NCBI RefSeq assembly: GCF_932276165.1
Contig: NC_064008.1
Span: forward strand, 6,515,001 to 6,579,000
Origin: Plutella xylostella
Lineage: Eukaryota > Arthropoda > Insecta > Lepidoptera > Plutellidae
DNA length: 64,000 bases
Direction of reading: 5' to 3'
In this document: in pieces, positions 34,231-46,200 of the stretch
Layout: every line of letters begins with the position of its first letter
How positions within the stretch are numbered: position 1 is the first letter of the stretch
Program-made: the position numbers and the translations under genes
The notes under the pieces: generated by a model
What the model was told of the DNA's origin: nothing
The model's input: only the letters and a program-made list of their open reading frames with translations
Database searches by the model: none

Positions 34231-37200
34231 GTAAGTATACATTTATGCCAATTTATTTTTATGACTTACTTTTCCTAGGTTTGCTTAGTGTTATTGCAGT
34301 TTTAGTCACTGTTAAACTATCAACATTATGACTTACTCCTCAAGATCGTGTCCAACAGTTTACTCCTAGGGACCGTGTTTGATGAAAGCAATTTTCTAGG
34401 ATTATCGAGCAAAGTTCCGGGACAAGATACGGCTGGTGGACTTTATTTTGGTCCTCAAAGACGACGGCGACCCTCGCGTGGAGCAGATGTGTGCCAACTT
34501 CCTCACAGGAGCCCTGAAAGTTGGACTGGAAATTGAATTAGAACGTGGAGTGGTAATTTAAGGACACTTATACAGGGTGTTTCAAAAAGGGTTACTAAGC
34601 CGAAAGAGGGTGATTCAAGGGGTCATTCTGAACAACTTTTGGAAAATCGCGAAAAAAAATATCGTTCTCCATAGTAAAAAGTCACGTGACCAACTTTACA
34701 ATACAATACAATCCTCTTTATTTGCACCAAAAAAAAAACCAGAAAGTATACAAAATTAAACTTAAATAATTATAAATAAACGAAAAACCCGACTGCACGC
34801 TAAAAAGATGAAAGCAAGCCCCAATGTTAATGGAAAGTATCGCAGGCGGGGACCAGCAGAGGATTCACCATTTAGCTGAATGTGACTTAGATAGGTGTAC
34901 CATGTGTGGCGGTCAAGTTGGTCCCCGCCTGCGATACTTTCCATTAACATTGGGGCTTGTTTTCATCTTTTTAGCGTGCAGTCGGGTTTTTTGTTTATTT
35001 ATAATTATATTTTTTTATTTGTAACTTTTTAGTTGTTTTTATTTTATGAAATTGTATGTTAGTAGTCGAGTTTTAATTTATTAACATTTTTTATTTCAAT
35101 AATTTTGGTGTTGTGATTTGAATACCTACAATATGCATATTTTTGTAATGTGCTAATCAAGCCCTTTCATTTGATACCCCACACGGCATAGTTGGAAAAA
35201 TATAATTTTTTCGATGATCACTTTATGTCCACTAGAGGGCGCTTTATACATTTTAATATAACGTCACATAGCCTATAACCATTGCGCAATCAATACGCTT
35301 CTAACGATACCTCATACATCAAAATCTATCAAGCCGTTTAGGCTACAGGAGGGAACAAAGAAACAGACAAACATACATACACACAAACATACAATCGAAA
35401 AACATTACCCTCCTCCTTCGGCAGTCGGGTAAAAATAGGAACAGTACAAAAAGGTGGCCTTATTGCTTATAGCATATAGTCTGGTAGAGATTGTTTTTAG
35501 CAAAATTTGGCCGCCTTTTTGCACTGTTTTTTTTTAAGGTTATAAATAGCTTTTTGTATTATTTCCTTTGGTGCAAATAAAGACTATTGTATTGTATTGT
35601 GTATTGTATTGTACCTTCTGTATTGCAGATGCCCTGCAACTCCCAGCTAGTGTTTGCCAAGGTCCACGCGCCACCGTACATCATCGAGAAGTACGGACGG
35701 GCATTCGGCATTAGGAAGTACTTCAAACGCCATCACATCTACTGCGTTCCGTCACCAGAACGCGAGTATGTCGAGGTTGCCAGGTGAGATGAGGAAGATA
35801 TTTCAAAAACACATCTATGAATAAGTAAATTTTAAGCATTTTTTTTAAAAACGTGTTAAAAATGTTAATTAAATTACCTTATGGGTTACTAAACAAATCA
35901 ATATTTGGGGACATCTCACACACGACCATCCGACCCCAAGCTAGGCAGAAACTGTGTTATGGGTGTCGGACAGCTGATATATCTACACAAATACATAGAT
36001 AGATACATACTAAATATAAATATCAACACCCAAGACCCGATTACAAATATCTGTCTTTAAACAAATATCTGCTCCAGCCGGGAATCGAACCCGGGACCTT
36101 CGGCTCAGTAGTCAGGGTCACTGACCGCTACGCCATTTGGTCGTCCAAAATTAATTATAATAAAATTAATCGTTGTAATTTAATTCACTACTAGGTACTT
36201 ACTATACTAACATTTTTACAGGGACGCTACACCGAAACCGATAATGTACTCCACCCACGATAGAATGATGATAGTCAACCAAATACTGATGCACTTACCA
36301 TACGGCACCGATACATTCGATTATGGCTACCATAGGTAAGTTTATTAAAAAGATGCTTTCCCATACAAAAATTGGTTGTTTATTTTTGTATGGAGAAGCA
36401 TCTTTTTTTTTCCTTATATCCCAAGGTCATTATAACAAAAGTTGTTCAGAATGAAGAGCTCTATAACATACATCCGGATATGCACCTACGAAAGAATCAC
36501 CCTGTATACTAGACTTACCGGTTATAACATTTTTACGTTTTCTTCTGTCATGTGCATCATATACATTATCTTTCGAATGGATGATAATGGTTTTCGCTAG
36601 AGGCACCATTTTGTATGCGATAAAATGTATAATTCCATAGTAGGCAGTCACTGACTACCCATGGTGATGCATTTGTCTATCTGTTTGCCAAGAAAGAAAG
36701 AAAGAAGAAGAAAGAAACATTTATTTGACACACTCAACAATAAAAACAGAAACAAAAAGAAAAAATAATACCACAAAAAATATATACTAAGAAACATGTT
36801 GCAGTGATAGGTCACGCTTCTCACCAAAGAAAATGTAAACCAAATTCCGTGGGGTGGTCAGATATATGCGGTGCATACTGCATACTGTAATAATTTTATG
36901 CTATGTTATAATTAGATTGGTGAGCAAGCATATTCTTCGAGACGGCTTCGCTCTACACGACGGGCCGTACTTCTTCGTGAGCAACCAAGTAGCGGACAAG
37001 GCTCAGTTGAGACAGGTACCGTACCACCACCGACACATTAGCTATTTAGGTACAATCCATAAGCAGCGTCGCCCGCCTGACAAATATATTTCAGATCCAT
37101 ACATGTTACTTTTATAAGATTGAGCCCCTGTTTCACAATGTCTGGTTAGTCGCTACCTGTCAGGTAGCCACTAACCAGACATTGTGAAACAGACCCTAAG

Positions 37201-40200
37201 GCCCACATTCACGGGCGCGCCAATCCGCGGATTTGTCGCCAGCGACCAGTCCGCGGACAAATCAGCGTGTGAATGGGTAGGTGGGTGCGGCTCGCGGAAA
37301 GGCGATTCCAAAATAATTTCTTCCAGCCTACCTTTGTTGGTGGATGTTCGAGTTAATGATACCTCATTATTATCAAAGCACATTTTACAGATTTTATATT
37401 ACAACTGGGCTGCCCCTTGGTTTGTCTGCTTTAGGACGTGTCCAATTTTGATGATTCAAGAATACATGGGCGAGAGAGTAAGATTTATATCCTGTACTAT
37501 TTTTAAATAACGTATACCTAGTCAGAAAATAATATTTGTATGTCACCCCAGTGTTAACAGTTTCACCCTAAGACCCATGGAAAATGGAAGATAGATAAAT
37601 CAAACAATATATAGTTGATACATAGAAAAAACATAGTGTTCATATCATTTAAAGGGTGCGGACATCGATAAACTCGTTTAATATGCGTTCCATCAACGCC
37701 GTATTTATAGCAAATTGCGATTAAGTAATGTTTGCATCTGAGGGGATTATTAGATTTCTTATTGATGACTTTACTCGTATAAGTATTCTTCAACATTGTA
37801 TTACCCGTGCTGATAAAAAAATGAAATTAAACTTTTTTTTACAGGCTGCGTCTTTTTTCCTATTCTACTCATATTACAACCAGGCTCTATTTGTGCTCAG
37901 TGCAATGGCGTTTCTGTGCAGCATATTTTTAGGTATAGCGCCTTTTGTGTATTCTTCTGTTAAAAAGTAAGTACATTATTCCAACATAATTTTCTCACAC
38001 TGAATAGCAGAAAGGGACGTTAATGTCAACCGTAAATAGTCCATTAAAGACAGTAAGTACCTATACGGAGAGAAACACACATATATTTAATTCTGAGATA
38101 ACCATAATATTGTTCTTTTCTGCAACTCAGTGTTACTGTCATTAAATGGAATAACTTATCTATTTTATCTTATTACGTGTTAACTCAGTTGCTATGCTAT
38201 ACGGCGTATGCACATAAGGGTTCCGTTTATCTTTTGACGTTCGGAATCCTAAACCGAAGTGAACGAAACCACCACAATTTTAATATTCTATCTGCCATCA
38301 GGAGGTACAACAGTTATTGATTGTAAGAATAACGATATAGTAGACTTGCTATTATTGGTTTATGATAAAGTCTTTCCTCACAGATCAGTGTTCTACGCAT
38401 GCGGGGGTGAGCTAAGCGGTATGACGCTATGCCCCTACTGCACTGACTTTGACCTGAAGTGGTGTGACTTAAAAACTGTAGGCAAAAACTACTGTATCAC
38501 TAACGTGATCGACAACATTCTGGATAACAGTGTCATGATTATGGAGCTGTATTCTATACTATTGATTTTGTGGGGTAAGTGTTTTAATGAATATCTTCTG
38601 CATGATCGGTAACTTTTGCTAATTAGGTAAAAGAGGATGGGCAAAAATATATGGGAGCTGGGACAACCCTCCAATAGCAGTAAGACTAACGTCGTTGGAT
38701 AGGTCTTGTCAATAGGAATAACTTTTGCTTTGACAGCTTTGTTGTCACAGTTGTCCGTTCAGCGATATATGACTTATATAAGTTCCGATACTCGTCAGTT
38801 CATCTTACTGCTATTAGAGGCTGGACCACCCTCCAATAGCAGTAAAACTAACGTCGTTGGATAGGTCTTTTCAATAGGAATAACTTTTGCTTTGACAGCT
38901 TTGTTGTCACAGTTGTCCGTTCAGAGATATATGACTTATAAGTTCCGATACTCGTCAGTTCATCTTACTGCTATTGGAGGCTGGACCACCCTCCAATAGC
39001 AGTAAGACTAACGTCGTTGGATAGGTCTTGTCAATAGGAATAACTTTTTCTTTGACAGCTTTGTTGTCACAGTTGTCCGTTCAGAGATATATGACTTATA
39101 TAAATTCCGATACTCGTCAGTTACTACTACTACTACAGTAACGCTACCTGGAATAGCTGGACGATGCCCACCATCGCTTGGGTGAACGGGGTACCTGGAT
39201 GTGGGAAGACAACCTGGGTGGTAAATAACTTCGATGTGAGCAAAGACACCATTATCACCACGACAACTGAGGCGGCCGTCGATATACGAAACAGGCTAGC
39301 GCATAGGATCGTGGACATGGTTAGAACTAGGGTACGTACGATGGCATCAGTCCTAGTAAACGGCTTTAGAGAACATGTCGGATGCCAACGCCTGATAATT
39401 GACGAGGCCCTGATGAACCATTTCGGGGCAATCGTAATTGCCGCCCGCCTGTCCCGTGCCAGTGATATTGCTCTAATCGGAGACATCAACCAGCTACCGT
39501 ACATAGACAGAGAGAACCTATTCGAACTAAGGTACAGTCGCCCAACACTGGTAGCAAACATCACCCAGGAGCTGTTGTGCTCATACAGAAACCCCATGGA
39601 TGTTGCATACGCCCTAAGAGAAGTATACTCAGGCATATACGCAGCCACAGCGCGTATCCAATCTCTGCAGCTGAAAAGGTTTACAGACGCAGCAATTCCA
39701 AAATCCCAAACCAACACTCTATTCCTGACGCATACACAGGAAGAAAAAGAGACCCTGACCAGCCAAGGGTTTGGAGAAGGAACGGGATCACGCGTCTTAA
39801 CCATACACGAAGCACAGGGATTGACGTACGAATCCGTCATTATCATAAAAACAAAAGATAAAATAAAGTTGCACGATAGCATACCTCACGCAGTAGTGGC
39901 GCTGTCGAGGCACACCTCCGCCTGCACCTACTATGCGGATGACACCGAGGACGCTATCGGCAACCTCGCTAAAACGGCAATAACAGCACCGAAGAAACGG
40001 ATCCTCGAGTACAACCTAAAGATGGCAATAAAAAATCGGGACAAAGAGGTCGTTGCCCAGCAATCAAGGCTTTTGGCAACGCAAAATGGAGCGGAATAGG
40101 AGAATTTTGATTTTAATTTTATATTGACGGCCAAACAATATTGCATGTATTTTATAGTTTTGTTATGTATAGTATATAGCATGTATTGTATAGTTTTGAT

Positions 40201-43200
40201 ATGTAGGTATTGTATAGTATATCATGAATTAATATTATCTGTATAAGAACTAACCAATAAAATTAAGATAGTTTTAAGAACACTGTCACACATTAACACC
40301 AGGCAAAACAACAGCGATGACAAAAGGAGTGTGTGGCCACTGACAGGCGTCTGTTAAGTTCTCTGAAGACAGCTGACACTGGCCCTACCCTTCAAATGTT
40401 TGTTGCCATTATAAATTGTAAGTGTGACTGTGTGAAACAAAGAAAAAAAAAAGAAAAAAAAAACAAGAAATGCACAACTGGGGGTTTTTAGTCGGTTAAA
40501 GGCCGACACTACCTGGGTCCCCTTCCCAGGTGTCTGTGTAGATTTTCCTCCAGGAGTGCAAAAAAAAAAAAAAAATATTAATAATATATAGGTATACATA
40601 TATATATAAAAGATAATATATATATATATATTATAAGCTTCCACATTGAGTAGTGAGTAGTTAAAAGATGAAGACAAAAAACAACCAAACTCTCACAATA
40701 TATTGATCTCTCAAAAAGGCACGGACATAAAGTCTTACTGCTATTGGAGGCTGGACCACCCTCCAATAGCAGTAAGACTAACGGCGTTGGATAGGTTTTG
40801 TCAATAGGAATAACTTTTGCTTTGACAGCTTTGTTGTCACAGTGGTCCGTTCAGAGATATATATATGACTTATAAGTTCCGATACTCGTCAGTTCATCTT
40901 ACTGCTATTGGAGGCAGAATACACCTCCACCGCTGCCCTTTTTGTTTTTTATCGTCAGTTATTGTTATCCAATATGCCCAGATCTCGTCTGATAGTGTAG
41001 ATAGTGTAATTATAATAATAAATAATTAAAGAATCACCAGTGCTATTATTTTTCTTCCCAAGAAAATATTTAATTAACCCCCTAAACGGATCTTATATGT
41101 CATATATCTCTGAACGGACGACTGTGACAACAAAGCTGTCAAAGCAAAAGTCATTCCTATTGACAAGACCTATCCAACAACGTTAGTCTTACTGCTATTG
41201 CAGGGTGGTCCAGCCTCCAATAGCAGTAAGATGAACTGACGAGTATCGGAACTTATAAGTCATATATCTCTTAACGGACAACTGTGACAACAAAGCTGCC
41301 ATAGCAAAAATTTCCTATTGACAAGACCTATCCAACGACGTTAGTCTTAATGCTATTGGAGGGTGGTCCCAATCCGCCCATTGTCATTTTAGACTGATTA
41401 TTATATCAACTCAAGTGGCTCAATATCCGTCACCGAAGGAATGCCCATATGTTATCTCTCATTCATCGTATCCTTACTATTCCTTACTATTCCTTACTAT
41501 TCCTTACTATTCCTTACTATTCCTTACTATTTCTAACTAATATTATAAATGCGAAAGTAACTGTGTCTGTCTGTCGTCTGTTACTCTTTCACGCCAAAAC
41601 TACGAAACGGATTTGAATGAAATTTGGTATACATATGGTTTAAACCCTGAGAAAGCACATAGGCTACTTTTTGTCCCGGAATTCCTACGAGAAAACTTTT
41701 TAAGGCGAAGCGAAGCTCGCGGGAACAGCTAGTAGTCTATAATCCTTGTGCCCCATCCTACCTAACAGAACGCTTCACGTTCTCTCTGACCGTCCTCAAC
41801 GGTCAAGTCGAAATCTTCTCTTTCGTACCCCAGAGCATAATGCGGCTGGGTATTCGGATTCTTTGACTGTGACAGCGGTTCGCTTATGGAACAGTTTACC
41901 GCTATCATATACGGCAGACAAAGTCTATAGACATATTTGAAGACAAAGTTCGTCAGCACTACCTCCAAATGCAGAACGATCAACAAAATTGATTTTAAGT
42001 AGGTTTTATTTGATGATAATGATAGGAAATTATACTTATATATTAGGTACTAGCTGACCCGGCGAACTTCATACCGCCTCTTACTCTACACTTCCCTACA
42101 CTACCCTACACTACCCTACCCTACACTACCCTACACTACCCTACACTACCCTACACTACCCTACACTACCCTACACTACCCTACACTACCCTACACTACC
42201 CTACACTACCCTACACTACCCTACACTACCCTACACTACCCTACACTACCCTACACTACCCTACACTACTCCAGCGGGCAGGAGGGCGTCCCACGCTGCG
42301 TTTGCCTGTTCGTGGTCTCCACTCGAGAACTCGTCTACCCCAACGGTTATCGGTTCTTCGGCAGATATGACCAGCCCACTGCCACTTCAGCTTGCATATT
42401 TTGACAGCTATGTCGGTAACCTTAGTCCTCTGACGGATAACCTCATTTCTGATACGATCGATCAGAGAAACCCCAAGCATAGCTCTCTCCATAGCACGCT
42501 GAGCGACTTTAAATCGGTGGACCAGTCCTACCGTCAGTGTCCACGTCTCTGCACCATACGTCATCACTGGCAGGACGCACTGGTTGAAGACTTTTGTCTT
42601 CAGGCTCTGAGGAATGGCCGAGGAGAATATGTGACGAAGTTTCCCGAATGCAGCCCAACCCAGTTGGATGCGCCTTGCAGCCTCCTTGTCGAAGTTGCTT
42701 CTGCCTAGCCGAATAGTCTGCCCGAGGTAGACATATTCTTGCACAACTTCGAGTGTTGCCTCACCAACGGCGACCGGCTCCGGTTTGATGTGAGCATTGT
42801 ACATGACTTTCGTCTTGTCCAAGTTCATTCCGAGGCCTACACGTCAGGAAGCAGCATTTAGGCCACTTACTCTACTCCAGCTGAGTTCCTGCAGAGATTC
42901 TGCCATAATAACGATGTCGTCCGCGAAGCAGAGGTGTGACATGTACTCGCCATTTATACATATGCCATGTCCTTTCCAGTCCAACGTCTTAAAGACATCT
43001 TCCAATGCATTGGTGAACAGTTTCGGAGATATTACATCCCCCTGTCTCACTCCACGTTGCAGTTGGATAGGTCTTGTCTTGTGGTCCTGTACTTGGACAG
43101 TCATAGTAGCGGCATTGTACAGACATCTCAACACCTCGATATAGCGCCAATCGATTTGGCATCTCTGCAAGGATTCCAAAACTCCCCAGGTCTCGATGGA

Positions 43201-46200
43201 GTCGAAGGCTTTTTCATAGTCCACAAAGGCTAGACACAGAGGCTGATTATACTCTTCGGTCTTCTGTATAATCTGCCTTACTGTGTGGATGTGGTCTATT
43301 GTACTAAAGCCTTTTCGAAACCTTGCCTGCTCTGGGGGCTGAAACTCGTCTAACTTTTGGGCAAGACGGTTCGTGATAACCCTTGAGAACAGCTTGTATA
43401 CATGGCTTAAAAGCGAGATCGGTCTATAGTTCTTCAGAAGGGTTTTGTCACCCTTCTTAAAGAACAATACCACGACGCTCTCAGACCATGCCTCCGGTGT
43501 AATGCCATTGTGAAGAACCGAATTGAAGAGCCTCTGGAGCTGTTCGAGGATTGCAATACCTCAAGCTTTCAGAAGCTCTGTAGTAATTCCGTCTTCACCC
43601 GGAGCCTTGTTATTTTTAAGCAGCTCAAGGGCTATCCTAATCTCGCCTATGTCGACGTCAGGGATGTCGTCAGTGTAGTGGCGCTCTGGAATCGGTGAGC
43701 TGAGCCACAGACTTCTGCGCGTGTGAAGCATAAAGTTGTCCGTAAAAACCTTCGATTCCGGCAAGAACCTCCGGCTTAGAGGCAACGATATTACCATCTG
43801 CAGACCTCAACTTCGTCAAGTGGCTTCTCCCAAGTTGCTGAACGAAGACTTTTGACCCCCGATTTTGCTCAATTGCTGCTTCTATGGCGCGTGTTTTGGA
43901 GCGACGGAGATCTCTTCGTATCAGCTTCTTTATACGCTTGTTGAGTACGAAGTGTCACCTGCCGACGGAAATTCGCGTCTCTGCCTCATAAGCTCGAGTG
44001 TCTCGCTTGAAAGTTTAGACTCCTTGCCTTTGCTTCTCACGCTAAAATGTCTGTGGCCCACCTCACGAAGAGCCTTCACTATTTGGATTGTATCTGCGTC
44101 AATATCCGTAGTGGTTTCCAGCGATTCGAATCGGCTCTGTAGTTCTCTCTGGAAGCTGGTGTTGCCAGCTCTAATTTGGTGCAGTGAGGGACGAAGGGTC
44201 GACTTCACCAGACGTCTCCTCTCCAGCTTGAAGTTAATATTCAGAGTACCTCGGAGAAGTCGGTGATCACTCCCAGTTTTAAACCTATTGATCACTGAGA
44301 CATCTCTGAATATGTGGCGCTTGTCAGTCATAATGAAGTCGATTTCGTTTTTCGTCCTACCATCGGGGCTTGCCCATGTCCACTTCCTCTGGGGCTGTTT
44401 CTCAAAGAAAGAATTCATCAAGTACAGCCCCTCCCTTTCGAGGAAGTCAACAAGCATTTGCCCTCTCTGGTTTCTGCTACCAAAGCCATGAGGTCCTACC
44501 CTCGATTCGTCGCATTCTTGTACTCCCACTTTGGCGTTGAAGTCCCCCATCACAACGGTGTATTGGCTTAGCAGTACACTTGATAGCTCTAGAGATATCT
44601 TCGTATACTGCTTCGACTTCTGTGTCAGAGTATGCCGAGGTTGGTGCATATACCTGTACGACCTTCAAGGAATACCTCTCGGTTAGTTTTAGTACTAGGT
44701 ACGCTACCCGATTCGACACACTGCTGATCTCCACTACGTTGTTGACAAGGGTCTTGTTGACGAGGAATCCTACGCCACCTTGGGACAGTTGGTCGCCCTC
44801 GCGATGGTAGAGCATGTGGCCGGACTCCAGGGTCATCGTGTCCTCGCCCTCTCTACGGACTTCTGATAGCCCTAAGATGTCCCATTTTATTTTGCTCTAG
44901 CTTAGCTCTACCTCGAGTTCTACCATCTTCTCGTCCTCTCTCAGTGTCCGTGCGTTGTATGTCGCCAGTTGTAGTCGTTGATGGCAGCCATTCGTAACCC
45001 GGGGATTCTTCGCACCCCCTGCCCTACCGTTACCTAGACCGCTGCCGTTAGCGAGACTAACGAACAGCAATTCATTTTTATTATGTAGATTTTTAGTATT
45101 ATATTATAATTATATCATAATGTAGGAATTTATTATTATTATTATTTAATTCTTTATTGCACAAATATATAATATATGCACAAAAGGTGGGCTTAATGCT
45201 AAGAGCATTTTCTACCAGCCAACCTACAGGAGGTACAGGAAAACTGGTACAAAGATGTGCAAAAAAATTATGTATATATATGCAGGTATATATTTTTTAT
45301 AGTCACCCATAGTTAGTAACTTGGTAAGTCCATAAGTAAGTATATCTATGTGTCTTGATTTTTATATTTATAAACTTCTCTCTTCTCAGCCTATCGCACT
45401 ATCAATTACTTTCTCGACATCACCAAAGGTTAACTGGTAGAGAATGGCTATTAGCATTAAGTTCGCCTTTGTACAATATTTTTTTATGTGCAATAAAGAA
45501 TTTATAATTATAATAATAATATCATTTTGCTGTACCCATAGACGAAATATGACTCCTTTATAGGGTCCGTTCCCACAATACTTTAGACTATATTTCTATC
45601 GCAACACTAAGGGTCTGTTCCACAATGTCTGGTTAGTGGCTACCTGACGGATAAAATACATGCTGTCACTTTCTGTTATTATTTTTTAGACAGTGACAGC
45701 ATGTATTTTATCCGTCAGGTAGCGACTAACCAGACATTGTGGAACAGACCCTAAAATCAATAGTGCGAGTTATTTATAAGTTTAAAATCAGTTCGCACGT
45801 TTGTAATGACTTAAGACAAGCATGTTTAGGTACAATTTTTATACAGGGTGTTGCAAAATTGGTATACTAAGCCGAAACCTACATGTGCAGTATGTTATAT
45901 CTAAGCCCGAAACTGAAATCAGAATTTGGAAATTCGCGTTTTTTTTTTCCATAGTACAAGTCACGTGACCATCTAAAAAGTTCGGGAATTTTTTTATTTT
46001 TTCGCTAATTTCCAAATTCTGATTTCAGATTCGGGCTTAGATACAACATGCTGCACATGTAGGTTTCGGCTTAGTATACCCTTTTTGCAACACCCTGTAT
46101 GTATAAAAATAAAGAAAGAAAAACGTTTATTACATACACATTAATAACAAAAAAAAAACAAAGGAAACCAAAAAACAATAAATAAATAAATAAATAAATA

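Noticed and set aside
39133..39882. 249-codon minus-strand frame overlapping the helicase gene
   Set aside because: Shadow of the helicase frame, which has all motifs on the plus strand.
42082..42269. Telomere- or CRISPR-like array
   Set aside because: It is a simple 10-bp tandem repeat without spacers, in a eukaryotic intron; the unit is not the insect telomere repeat.
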